Positions 54,706 through 63,720 of a stretch of DNA of 64,000 nucleotides are shown here, in pieces (the stretch's first letter is position 1; every line of letters begins with the position of its first letter). Under the pieces are notes generated by a model that was given only the letters and a program-made list of their open reading frames with translations, was not told the origin of the DNA and made no database searches. The position numbers were made by a program, and so were the translations under genes. Source of the DNA: Maribacter sp. 4G9 (GTDB lineage: Bacteria; Bacteroidota; Bacteroidia; Flavobacteriales; Flavobacteriaceae); the NCBI RefSeq assembly GCF_002742265.1, contig NZ_MDGL01000179.1:62001-126000 (forward strand). Reading direction: 5' to 3'.

Positions 54706-55916
54706 TTAAAATAATAGGATTGATAGCAGAGATTATAGTTAAAAAAATAAAAGGTCGGTTAAACCCGGAAGAAGAACTTCATTTTCAGAATTGGCTTTCC
54801 GAGAGTGATGAAAATTATTTGACCTTCCAAAGACTTCAGAAGTTGTACGAGCTCAATGTGCCCATACCCAATATTGAGCAATTGGATGCACAAAAAGCGT
54901 GGCAACTACTTATTCAAGCACAAACTAGGCAACGAAAGGGTACTATTAAATTTTCAAGCAGGAATCTTTTAAGATATGCTGCCATTTTCATTGGAATATT
55001 CGGTTGCTTTTTGGCCTATAGATCTTTTGAAAGCAAGCCTGTTATAGATGGGTCAATAGACCCTAATGCAATTACACTGGATTTAGGAAACGGAAAAATC
55101 CAGGTGCTTACAAAAGAGGGTACTTTAAATATAGTAAACGGTGAAGGAGAAGTTTTAGGGAAGAAAGTAGATGGTTTGGTAGACTACTCAAAATCGCAAG
55201 CCAATGATGAGAATGAGAATTGGCAACAATATAATACCTTGCGCATACCCCATGGCAAGACCTTCAAAGTGGTCCTTTCGGACGGTACGATAGTACACTT
55301 AAATGCTGGCTCTTCCTTAAAATATCCCGTAAAATTTCACAAAGAAAAAAATAGGGAAGTCGTTCTAATAGGCGAGGGTTTTTTTGAGGTCACCAAGAAC
55401 GAAAGCAGTCCATTTATAGTTACTTCTGGAGGTGTAGATGTAAGGGTACTGGGAACCAAATTCAATGTTACCTCTTATCCAGAGGATGATCGCCAAAACA
55501 CGGTTTTGGTTGAAGGTTCCGTTCGACTTTACCAAACAGGCTCCGCATATAATGAGGAAAATTCTACCCTGCTTTCGCCAGGCTATAAGGCGGAATGGAA
55601 TCCAGATGTAAAAGAAATGCGATTGCAACAGGTGTCCACTGAATTGTATACAGGTTGGATAAACGGTAAACTGATGATGAAGGAAATGGTCTTTGCAAAT
55701 ATCGTAAAAAGACTTGAACGTCATTACAATGTCACTATTACCAGTGATTACCAAGAATTGAACACCAGGGTTTTTACCGCCACATTCGAGAAGGAATCCA
55801 TTGAGGAAGTTTTGGAAACCTTCAAACTGGAAACACCCTTTGATTATGAAATCGAAGGAAATCACATTCTTATAAAAAAACAACCTAAAACCGATAAGCC
55901 TATGGGTAAAGTTTGA
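54699..55916 (+). CDS. FecR-family anti-sigma factor
   Basis: A 405-residue single-span transmembrane regulator. N-terminal cytoplasmic helices bind the sigma factor (about 1-85, with EEELHFQNWLSESDENYLTF), one membrane helix follows (about 89-108, LLRYAAIFIGIFGCFLAYRS), then a periplasmic FecR domain (RIPHGKTFKVVLSDGTIVHL ... GGVDVRVLGTKFNVTSYPED) and a C-terminal DUF4974 domain (MVFANIVKRLERHYNVTITS). There is no in-frame ATG near the start: candidates are TTG at 54699 or TTG at 54720 (giving MIAEIIVKKIKG). The choice is open. The stop overlaps the first possible susC start (TTGA). Confidence 0.9.
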   Translation: MSIKIIGLIAEIIVKKIKGRLNPEEELHFQNWLSESDENYLTFQRLQKLYELNVPIPNIEQLDAQKAWQLLIQAQTRQRKGTIKFSSRNLLRYAAIFIGIFGCFLAYRSFESKPVIDGSIDPNAITLDLGNGKIQVLTKEGTLNIVNGEGEVLGKKVDGLVDYSKSQANDENENWQQYNTLRIPHGKTFKVVLSDGTIVHLNAGSSLKYPVKFHKEKNREVVLIGEGFFEVTKNESSPFIVTSGGVDVRVLGTKFNVTSYPEDDRQNTVLVEGSVRLYQTGSAYNEENSTLLSPGYKAEWNPDVKEMRLQQVSTELYTGWINGKLMMKEMVFANIVKRLERHYNVTITSDYQELNTRVFTATFEKESIEEVLETFKLETPFDYEIEGNHILIKKQPKTDKPMGKV

Positions 55917-55990
55917 AAAATTCAATCAACAGAACCTACTCAATTCTGCATGACAGAACAACTGAATCAATTAATAATCAACAATATGAT

Positions 55991-57931
55991 ATGAAAACTA
56001 ACGAACTTTTTGGGTCATTTCGATCCAGTAGCATGAAGATTGGTTTAAGAACCAAATTATGTACGCTTTTTTTTATTACCGCATTTATATCTGGTCAGGC
56101 CAGCACCTTATCCCAAAAAACCAAGATGACCATCAATTTGGAAAATGTACCTACTTACAGGGTAATGGAAGAAATTGAGGCAACTACCGAATACAAGTTT
56201 CTCTATGATGTCAATAAAGTGGACACTTCGAGAATGGTCACCATTAAAGTAAGGGATATGGCACTCGACAACACACTTGAAGTGCTTTTCAAAAATGCCA
56301 ATATTGACTTTATATTTAGTGGCAATCAAATAGTATTAAAGCCAAAACCGATACAAATCGATACGCTCAAGGTCAATGCTGAAAAGTCCAAATTTGATCT
56401 AACCTCTGTTCAAGAAAGTGTATCCGGAAGTGTAAAAGATAGTAACGGTCAACCTATCCCAGGGGTTTCAGTAGTGGAAAAGGGAACTTCAAATGGAGTT
56501 GCAACCGATTTTGATGGAAATTATAGTTTAACTCTGACGCAGCCCGATGCCGTTCTGGTTTTTAGTTCACTGGGATTTTCTAAAAAGGAATTACCAGTTG
56601 GACAATCCAATATATTGAACGTTACATTGGAGGAAGATGCTGAAAATTTGGATGAGGTGGTGGTAACTGCACTTGGAATTAAACAAGAAACAAAAAAATT
56701 AGGTTATGCGATCGCCCAGGTTGATGCGGACGAGGTTAATGTGAATCGTACTTCTAACTTTATGAACACGCTGCAAGGTAAGGTGGCCGGGGTAAATGTT
56801 TCATCACTTAGTACGGGTCCAGGTGGTTCCTCAAAGGTGAGAATAAGAGGCCAGTCCTCCATATCCGGTACTAACAATCCATTGATTGTCGTGAACGGCG
56901 TGCCTATAGATAATACAAGTTTTGGCACCAGCCCTGGAAGTACAAGTTCTGAAGTTGGGACTAACAGTGGAGGTGTATTTTCTGATGGAGGTGATGGTTT
57001 TTCAAGTATTAACCCAGACGATATAGAGAGTATGACCATTTTAAAAGGTGCTACTGGCGCTGCCCTATATGGCTCGAGGGCTAAAGATGGCGTCATAATG
57101 ATTACCACAAAATCCAGGGGAATTCGTCAAGGTATCGGCGTAACCTATAATTTAAACATGACAAACCATACGGCCTTGGATTTTACAGATTATCAATACG
57201 AGTACGGCCAAGGAGAGAATGGGATACGTCCTACCTCAGCCAATCCTACCTCCGGCCAATGGTCCTTTGGAGAGCGGTTTCAACCTGGTTTGACTCAAGT
57301 ATTATTTGATGGTGTTGAGGTTCCCTACGTGCCTGTCTACGACAGAATCGATAAATTTTATAGGGCCGGTACTGATATTACCCATTCTGTTTCCATTTCT
57401 GGAGGAGCTGAAAACGGAGGTTTTAACCTTTCTTTATCCAATCTGGGAAGTGAAGGTATAACTCCCAATAATGAATTCAATAGAAAAACCGTCAATTTTG
57501 GTGCTAACTACGATTTATCCGAGAGAGCGAGTATTGAGGCCCATGTAAATTATTCTTATGAGAAAAATGTAAATCCGCCAAATGTTGGGCAACAGGATAA
57601 TACCATTCCCGTATCTCTTTTTAATCTTGCTAACTCCATGCCTTTGGATTTATTGGAAGAAAAAAAGTTTAACGATGAAGGAAACGAATTTGTATATAGC
57701 AGGTTTAGAAATAGGACAAATCCATATTTTACACTTTCTGAACAATTCAACGAAATAAGAAGGGATAGAATTTTTGGGAATGTTGCTGCCAGATATGAAA
57801 TTCTTTCGTGGTTAACAGGTCAGATTAGGGTTGGACAGGATTACTGGTCAAGATCACAGGAGTTCAATGGCTTCCCAACGGGGCAGGCATCACGTCAGGC
57901 TGCTCCAGAACCCTTTTTTAATGGAACTTAA
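55991..57931 (+). CDS. SusC/RagA TonB-linked outer-membrane transporter, N-terminal part (ends at premature TAA)
   Basis: First part of a SusC-type transporter. The frame is open from a TTG at 55913, but ATG at 55991 (MKTNELFG) is the likelier start, with a signal peptide ending near GQAST. Domains: STN signalling domain (MTINLENVPTYRVMEEIEAT), which would contact FecR; carboxypeptidase-regulatory-like domain (VSGSVKDSNGQPIPGVSVVE); TonB plug (NTLQGKVAGVNVSSLS ... MTILKGATGAALYGSRAKDG); then early barrel strands. It stops at TAA (57929-57931) within the barrel, after APEPFFNGT. The same frame continues without any shift for 524 more codons. Confidence 0.92.
   Translation: MKTNELFGSFRSSSMKIGLRTKLCTLFFITAFISGQASTLSQKTKMTINLENVPTYRVMEEIEATTEYKFLYDVNKVDTSRMVTIKVRDMALDNTLEVLFKNANIDFIFSGNQIVLKPKPIQIDTLKVNAEKSKFDLTSVQESVSGSVKDSNGQPIPGVSVVEKGTSNGVATDFDGNYSLTLTQPDAVLVFSSLGFSKKELPVGQSNILNVTLEEDAENLDEVVVTALGIKQETKKLGYAIAQVDADEVNVNRTSNFMNTLQGKVAGVNVSSLSTGPGGSSKVRIRGQSSISGTNNPLIVVNGVPIDNTSFGTSPGSTSSEVGTNSGGVFSDGGDGFSSINPDDIESMTILKGATGAALYGSRAKDGVIMITTKSRGIRQGIGVTYNLNMTNHTALDFTDYQYEYGQGENGIRPTSANPTSGQWSFGERFQPGLTQVLFDGVEVPYVPVYDRIDKFYRAGTDITHSVSISGGAENGGFNLSLSNLGSEGITPNNEFNRKTVNFGANYDLSERASIEAHVNYSYEKNVNPPNVGQQDNTIPVSLFNLANSMPLDLLEEKKFNDEGNEFVYSRFRNRTNPYFTLSEQFNEIRRDRIFGNVAARYEILSWLTGQIRVGQDYWSRSQEFNGFPTGQASRQAAPEPFFNGT
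57929..57931 (+). other. In-frame premature stop codon in susC
   Basis: TAA between FFNGT and TQTARRYRETNVDF in one uninterrupted reading frame. Barrel strands at this point in SusC proteins usually carry an aromatic residue (Gly-Ser/Thr-Tyr), so a TAT or TAC (Tyr) to TAA substitution is the simplest explanation. Confidence 0.9.
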
Positions 57932-59503
57932 ACGCAAACGGCAAGAAGATATAGGGAAACAAATGTGGATTTCTTGTTCTCTGGAGATTTGGACATCACA
58001 GAGGATTTAGGTCTGGGATTCACTGTAGGAGGAAACCAATTAAGAAGAAGACAGGAGTTAAATCGTGTAGATGTAACGGATTTTGTAATCAGGGATTTGT
58101 ACACTGTACAGAACGGAAGGGTAAAGAACCCTATTTATTTCCTATCGGAACGAGGAATCAACTCTTTATACGGAGCTGTTGATTTATCTTATAAGGACAC
58201 CTACTTCTTAAGTGCCACAGCGAGAAACGATTGGTTTTCTACCTTATCCGAAGAAAATAGAAGTATACTATACCCTTCTGTCTCCGGTAGCTTTGTCTTT
58301 TCAAATTTATTGGAGGAATCAGCCCCATGGTTAACATTTGGAAAGTTAAGGGCGGCATATGCTGAAGTAGGCAGCGACACGGACGTACCTCCATACTCAG
58401 ATGTTCTATTCTACAACATAAATGCTAATTTCTTTCCCGGCCCGGATGGTTCTCCTAATCCTGTTGCAGGTGCAAATACATCCGTATTGCCTAATCCAAA
58501 TCTTCGCCCCATGAGAGTTAAGGAATCTGAAATAGGTTTGGATATAAGGATGTTCGATAATAGAGTAGGGATTGATCTTGCGGTATACAGAAAGACTACC
58601 CTTGATCAGATAATTCCTGCTCAGATATCCAATACTTCTGGATTTGTAAGTCAGTTGATAAATAGCGGCGAAAGTAGAAGTGATGGTGTAGAGATGATGT
58701 TGAACCTAGTTCCCATTAAGAAAGAGAACTTGCGTTGGGACCTTAATTTGAATGCTTCATACAATAAGACCAAAGTCATTAGTTTGTTAACGGAGGAAGA
58801 AGGAGAAAGTATCCTTGTTGGTAACCATATATTTAATGGTTTTCTTTATCAGGTAGTTGGTGAGGAGATAGGCCAGTTGGCTGGTTTTGGTTATAAATTT
58901 GATGATCAAGGAAGACAGGTTTTCGCTGATGATGGGAGACCTCTTAGGTCTGATGAAATAAAGTTCTATGGTAGCGCTCTTCCAAATTGGATAGGTGGTA
59001 TTACAAATAGTTTAAAGTATAAGGATTTCAACTTCTCCTTTCTCATAGATTTTAATCTAGGAGGCAAGATGATATCCGGCACCAATTTTAATGCGGTAAG
59101 ACATGGGCTTCATAAAATGACACTTCCTGGAAGGGAAACAGGTGTTGTAGGAGTGGGAGTTAATCAAGCAGGTGCACCTAATACAGTGGCCACGGAATCA
59201 CAAACCTATTGGGAAGTTGTCCGTTCCCAGCAATTGATAGAGCCCATTGTGTACAATTCCGGCTTTTGGAAATTGAGGCAGATTACTTTAGGATATAATT
59301 TCCAAAAACTGTTGCCTGAAGATTCTTTTGTAAAAGGTTTGTCTTTAAATTTTGTTGCCAACAATGTTGCAATATTGAAAAAATGGGTTCCAAATATTGA
59401 CCCGGATTCTTTTGCTTTTAGTTCGGATAATGTGGCTGGTCTAGAATCTACAGGGGTACCCACTACTAGAAGCATGGGATTCAATTTAAACGTAAAATTT
59501 TAA
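57932..59503 (+). CDS. SusC/RagA TonB-linked outer-membrane transporter, C-terminal part
   Basis: Continuation of the SusC barrel in the same frame. Without the TAA the protein would be about 1170 residues from 55991, normal for SusC. The segment holds the typical barrel sequence LYGAVDLSYKDTYFLSATAR, TFGKLRAAYAEVGSDTD, the family region NLRPMRVKESEIGLDIRMFD and a C-terminal strand ending in Phe (SMGFNLNVKF), the outer-membrane insertion signal. The first internal start is a GTG at 57965, but a fragment without signal peptide could not reach the outer membrane. Likely inactive unless the stop is read through or is an error. Confidence 0.9.
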   Translation, partial: TQTARRYRETNVDFLFSGDLDITEDLGLGFTVGGNQLRRRQELNRVDVTDFVIRDLYTVQNGRVKNPIYFLSERGINSLYGAVDLSYKDTYFLSATARNDWFSTLSEENRSILYPSVSGSFVFSNLLEESAPWLTFGKLRAAYAEVGSDTDVPPYSDVLFYNINANFFPGPDGSPNPVAGANTSVLPNPNLRPMRVKESEIGLDIRMFDNRVGIDLAVYRKTTLDQIIPAQISNTSGFVSQLINSGESRSDGVEMMLNLVPIKKENLRWDLNLNASYNKTKVISLLTEEEGESILVGNHIFNGFLYQVVGEEIGQLAGFGYKFDDQGRQVFADDGRPLRSDEIKFYGSALPNWIGGITNSLKYKDFNFSFLIDFNLGGKMISGTNFNAVRHGLHKMTLPGRETGVVGVGVNQAGAPNTVATESQTYWEVVRSQQLIEPIVYNSGFWKLRQITLGYNFQKLLPEDSFVKGLSLNFVANNVAILKKWVPNIDPDSFAFSSDNVAGLESTGVPTTRSMGFNLNVKF

Positions 59504-59515
59504 ATTTAAGACATC

Positions 59516-61051
59516 ATGAAAAATATACATAAATATTGTTTTGCATTGACTTTGGTCCTATTGAACTTGTCATGCGAGGAGAATTTTGAGGAATTAAATA
59601 CCAATATAGTAGATCCCACAAGTGAAAGTGTCGATCCTGTCTATTTGTTGAACAATGCTATAATTGGTTTGTCATTTCCAAGTGGTACCAATATCTATTA
59701 TGATGAGGCCATTGTACAGCAAATTGTAACACCCAACTCAGGTTTTGTAGCTGGTGCCAATTATAATCAGGATAACAGGAATAATACCGGGAATTTATGG
59801 GACGCTTATTATCCAAATGTTATAAAACACACGGGAGATATCTTATTTCAGCTAAATGATGGGGAATCCAATAGAACCAACCTTGTTCAGATGGCCCGTA
59901 TTTTGAATGCTTATGCATTTATGGTATTAACGGATGAATATGGTGAAATACCTTATTTTGAAGCAGGCAAAGGTCTTTCTGAGCAAATTGTTCTACCAAG
60001 GTATGATCCTCAAGAGGAAATTTATCCGGACCTAATAAATGAACTTGTAGAAGCACGTGATGCCCTTAGCGATGCAGCTCCTGCAGAGAACGGGGAAGCA
60101 CTTTATGCCGGTGACCTTGGTAAATGGAGGAAATTGGCTAATTCATTATTAGTAAGAATAGGAATGAGGCTGTCGAATGTAAATCCCTCCCTTGCGGCAC
60201 AAACTGTACAAAATGGTTTTGCAGGTGGGGTGATGGAGTCTAACGAAGATAACTTCGTTGTTAGACACAATAACAATTTTGTCAATCCATACAGTTTTAC
60301 CTTTAACGCTACCGAAGCGAACAACTTTTATTTGGTGGATACCTTTGTGGACTATTTATTTGATAATAATGACCCAAGATTGGAATCTTTGGCAATCAGG
60401 TATGTGGGGGCGTCCTCTGGACCAGAGCAACAATTAGGTATTGCCTCCAAAAATCCAGATGATCAGATTGGGATGCCCATGGGCTATGACAACAGTACCA
60501 TAGGTACTGTTGTATCTAATCTTGGATTAGCAAGCTTCTATGATTTCACCCAATTAGACCGATTTACATGGGGAGCCCAAAGTGCACCTATGTTCCTTTG
60601 TACATATGCTCAAACACAATTATTGCTTGCTGAGGCTGCCATTAATGGTTGGGTAACCGGCGATCCTGCTGAATTTTATTCAAGTGGAATACGGGGGCAT
60701 TTGGATCAGATAGCAGCATACGGAGCAGATGTTGCCATTGCACAGGAGGATATAGACACTTTCGTTAGTGCAAATCCTTTGGATTTAGGAAATGCCGTTG
60801 AAGAAATTAATACTCAATACTGGGTTGCTTCATTTTTGAACGGTCCAGAATTGTTTGCCAACTTTAGGAGGTCTGGTTTTCCCAATTTAACACCAAATCC
60901 GTATCCTGCTCAGGATATCACTGGTGACTTTATCAATAGATTAACCTACCCTACGGCAGAAATAGCTGTCAACCAAGGAAATCTACAACAGGCTGTTTCT
61001 AGAATGGGACCGGATAATTTGGACACCAAGGTATGGTGGGACGTGGACTAA
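59516..61051 (+). CDS. SusD/RagB-family outer-membrane lipoprotein
   Basis: Surface glycan- or nutrient-binding lid of the SusCD complex. The 511-residue protein has a lipobox (LLNLSC, Cys19) and SusD-type helical TPR core with motifs such as ILNAYAFMVLTDEYGEIPYF, LGKWRKLANSLLVRIGMRLS and TYAQTQLLLAEAAINGW. It belongs to the SusD-like subgroup annotated SusD/RagB or DUF-type nutrient-binding (the EENFEELNTN start is typical). It starts 12 bp after susC ends. Confidence 0.93.
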   Translation: MKNIHKYCFALTLVLLNLSCEENFEELNTNIVDPTSESVDPVYLLNNAIIGLSFPSGTNIYYDEAIVQQIVTPNSGFVAGANYNQDNRNNTGNLWDAYYPNVIKHTGDILFQLNDGESNRTNLVQMARILNAYAFMVLTDEYGEIPYFEAGKGLSEQIVLPRYDPQEEIYPDLINELVEARDALSDAAPAENGEALYAGDLGKWRKLANSLLVRIGMRLSNVNPSLAAQTVQNGFAGGVMESNEDNFVVRHNNNFVNPYSFTFNATEANNFYLVDTFVDYLFDNNDPRLESLAIRYVGASSGPEQQLGIASKNPDDQIGMPMGYDNSTIGTVVSNLGLASFYDFTQLDRFTWGAQSAPMFLCTYAQTQLLLAEAAINGWVTGDPAEFYSSGIRGHLDQIAAYGADVAIAQEDIDTFVSANPLDLGNAVEEINTQYWVASFLNGPELFANFRRSGFPNLTPNPYPAQDITGDFINRLTYPTAEIAVNQGNLQQAVSRMGPDNLDTKVWWDVD

Positions 61052-61080
61052 AATATTTTAAAGAATAAAAATAAGTAGGT

Positions 61081-62580
61081 ATGAAATCAGTGCTAAAGCA
61101 AATTATAGAGAGGAACAAACTGGATGAAAAGAAGCTTTTTCGATCTAGAAAAGCTGAACTTGAAAATTCCAGTACTACGGACGAGAGAAGAAACTTCTTA
61201 AAAAAAACGGCCTTGGGAGGAATAGCCATGACCGGGATGATGGGCCTAGCTATCGAGGATACCATCGCTCAAACAACCTCTAAGGTAAGCCGAATGTCCG
61301 CTCCTTCCGAGCTCAAGATAACCGACATGCGATATGCCTTGACCAATGTTATGGGCGGTACCGCTATTATCAAAATAGAGACCAATCAAGGTATCTATGG
61401 GCTTGGAGAGGTTAGGGATGCGGCTGATGTACGCTATGCGCTTTTCCTTAAGAGTAGGATTTTAGGTAAAAACCCTTGTAATGTTGAAAAGATATTTAAG
61501 AGTATAAAGCAGTTTGGCGGACCTGCAAGACAGGCAGGTGGGGTCTGTGCTGTTGAAATGGCACTCTGGGATATTTGTGGTAAGGCCTATAACGTTCCCG
61601 CTTGGCAATTGCTTGGTGGAAGATATAGGGACAAGGTTAGGTTATATGCAGATACACCCGAAGCATCCTCACCAGAGGAGCAAAAACGATTGATCGATTT
61701 TAGGGTGAATGAACAAGGGTATACATGGCTGAAAATGGACGTCTCCATAGGGGAGCTTAAAGGTAAGCCCGGCACCGTTGTGAACGGTAAATTCTGGGAA
61801 AATGATAAGGGTGTTTTGGCACAGTGGGGAGATCGTAGAAATATGATGTCCTACGGAAATACCATGCACCCGTTCACACAGATCCAGATTACAGAAAAGG
61901 GTTTGGAAGAGCTGCAACAGGTAGTTGAGGATGTACGGAATATGGTGGGCTATGAAATTCCCATTTCCACGGACCATTATGGCCATTTTGATTTGAACAA
62001 TGGAATCCGTTTGGCCAAGGCCTTGGATAAGTATAGATTGGCCTGGTTTGAGGATATGGTGCCGTGGCAGTACAATGAGCAATGGAGAACCATAACCGAT
62101 GCTATTGAGACTCCTACCACAACTGGTGAGGATATCTATTTGTTAAAGGACTTTTTGCCGCTGATACATAATAGGGCCGTGGACATAATCCATCCAGATT
62201 TGGCATCTTCCGGAGGGCTCTTGGAAACTAAAAGAATTGCGGACTATGCAGAGGAATATGGAATAGCCATGGCCATGCATCAGGCAGGTACGCCCGTTTC
62301 GTTCATGGCCAATGTGCATTGTGCCGCCGCTACCCAAAACTTTTTGGCATTGGAGCACCATTCCGTAGATGTTCCTTGGTGGGAAAGTCTCGTAAAGACG
62401 GTGGGAGGTTTTAAAATGATCGATAAAGGCTTTGCCACCGTACCGTTGACCGCGCCTGGTTTGGGAATCGAGTTGGATGAAGAAGTGGTCAAGGCCCATT
62501 TACATCCTTCGGATAAGACGTTCTTTAAATCTACCGATGAATGGAACGAATTGAGGTCACACGATAGAACGTATAGCTAA
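61081..62580 (+). CDS. Tat-exported enolase-superfamily enzyme (mandelate racemase/acid-sugar dehydratase type)
   Basis: A 499-residue protein with a twin-arginine signal: ERRNFLKK (Arg36-Arg37) followed by a Gly/Ala/Met-rich hydrophobic stretch and cleavage near TIAQ, so it should be exported folded with its metal. The mature part has the MR/MLE capping domain and a TIM barrel: Lys218 (LKMDV), metal ligands Asp298 (STDHYGHF), Glu324 (WFEDMV) and Glu350 (TGEDIY), Asp373 (IHPDLASSGG) and catalytic His400 (AMAMHQAG). This fits a dehydratase of aldonic or uronic acids giving a 2-keto-3-deoxy acid. Substrate unknown. It is 29 bp after susD. Confidence 0.88.
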   Translation: MKSVLKQIIERNKLDEKKLFRSRKAELENSSTTDERRNFLKKTALGGIAMTGMMGLAIEDTIAQTTSKVSRMSAPSELKITDMRYALTNVMGGTAIIKIETNQGIYGLGEVRDAADVRYALFLKSRILGKNPCNVEKIFKSIKQFGGPARQAGGVCAVEMALWDICGKAYNVPAWQLLGGRYRDKVRLYADTPEASSPEEQKRLIDFRVNEQGYTWLKMDVSIGELKGKPGTVVNGKFWENDKGVLAQWGDRRNMMSYGNTMHPFTQIQITEKGLEELQQVVEDVRNMVGYEIPISTDHYGHFDLNNGIRLAKALDKYRLAWFEDMVPWQYNEQWRTITDAIETPTTTGEDIYLLKDFLPLIHNRAVDIIHPDLASSGGLLETKRIADYAEEYGIAMAMHQAGTPVSFMANVHCAAATQNFLALEHHSVDVPWWESLVKTVGGFKMIDKGFATVPLTAPGLGIELDEEVVKAHLHPSDKTFFKSTDEWNELRSHDRTYS

Positions 62581-62666
62581 TAGGGGGAGTAAATGTCGAA
62601 AAATAAAGTATAGACGTATACTATGCGCTTTAAAATTTAGAATTTGAGTTAGTTTAAGTTGAGCAG

Positions 62667-62696
62667 GAGAACGCTTCCTCTTATGGAAGGGTTCTC
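62667..62696 (+). other. 12-bp hairpin between the dehydratase-like and RraA-like genes
   Basis: GAGAACGCTTCC (62667-62678), loop TCTTAT, GGAAGGGTTCTC (62685-62696), one mismatch. There is no T run, so it resembles a processing or stability element within the operon mRNA rather than a terminator. Confidence 0.55.
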
Positions 62697-62763
62697 AGCT
62701 TGCTTTCGGCAATATCTAAATTTTATCTATAATTTAATAGGGAAAACTTTAAATACAGAGAAA

Positions 62764-63702
62764 ATGAAAAATTTTAAAATCATAATGGTCCTATGTTGTT
62801 TTACATACCATTTCCAAAGCAATGCCCAAGGAGTAACAGGCTCCGTAGAATATATCAAGGAACTGACTTCCCAGTGGAAAGGTGAACGCTTTGACGATGG
62901 AAGGCCCAAGGTGTCCGATGCCCTACTAAAGCGCATGAAAAACATTCAGATTGAGGAGGCTTGGGGCTATCTGCGAAGTAAGGGTTACAACAACCAATAT
63001 GAAGGGGAATGGGAAATGATACATCCTGAGGGTGTAATGACGGGAAGAGTGGTAACTGCTCAATATATGCCGCTACGACCGGATTATCAAAAGCTAGTAA
63101 AATTAAAAGGCGCTGAGGAAAACAGGGATACGATAGGTGGTAGTAATTCATGGCCCATCCAACAGTTGGTTCCCGGAGATGTTTATGTTGCCGATGGATA
63201 TGGCAGAATCATAGATGGTACGCTCATAGGTTCCAATTTGGGAAATGCCATTTATGCCAATTCCCAAAACGGGGTCATCTTTGATGGTGGCGTTAGGGAC
63301 GTCGCCGGGCTATTGGAAATTGAAGGTTTCAATGGATGGCATAAGGGGGCGGATCCATCCTACCTGCAAGAGGAAATGTTGACGGCCATCAATGTGCCTA
63401 TACGAATAGGGAGGGCAACAGTTTTGCCGGGCGATGTGGTCTTGGCCAACAGGCATGGAACGGTGTTCATACCTTCCCATTTAGCTTCGGAATTGGTGCT
63501 TTCCTCTGAAATTGTTGGGCTCAGAGATTTATTTGGATTTCAAAGATTACGTGAAAAGAAATATACCGCGGGCCAAATCGATACACGTTGGACCGATGAA
63601 ATCAATGCCGATTTTGAAAATTGGTTAAAATCCTACCCGGATAGTAAATTGCCAATGACCCGTAAAGAACTTAATGATTATCTGGCCTCTAGAAAAAATT
63701 AA
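62764..63702 (+). CDS. Exported RraA-family (aldolase-like) protein
   Basis: A 312-residue protein with a Sec signal peptide (MKNFKIIMVLCCFTYHFQSN, cleavage near AQG); the ATG at 62764 is preferred to one at 62659, which would bury the signal. The RraA/HMG-CHA aldolase fold is seen in VPGDVYVADGYG, LIGSNLGNAIYANSQNG and VIFDGGVRDVAGL, with Arg178-Asp179. In class II pyruvate aldolases of this family an acidic residue normally follows two positions after RD; here it is Gly182, so aldolase activity is uncertain. True RraA inhibits RNase E in the cytoplasm, impossible for an exported protein. Likely acts on the product of the adjacent dehydratase-like enzyme. Confidence 0.85.
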   Translation: MKNFKIIMVLCCFTYHFQSNAQGVTGSVEYIKELTSQWKGERFDDGRPKVSDALLKRMKNIQIEEAWGYLRSKGYNNQYEGEWEMIHPEGVMTGRVVTAQYMPLRPDYQKLVKLKGAEENRDTIGGSNSWPIQQLVPGDVYVADGYGRIIDGTLIGSNLGNAIYANSQNGVIFDGGVRDVAGLLEIEGFNGWHKGADPSYLQEEMLTAINVPIRIGRATVLPGDVVLANRHGTVFIPSHLASELVLSSEIVGLRDLFGFQRLREKKYTAGQIDTRWTDEINADFENWLKSYPDSKLPMTRKELNDYLASRKN

Positions 63703-63720
63703 CCATCAAAACCATTTAAA

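Noticed and set aside
62607-62622. AGTATA-GACG-TATACT palindrome after the dehydratase-like gene
   Set aside because: Only 6-bp AT-rich arms; expected by chance in this base composition and not linked to a promoter box.
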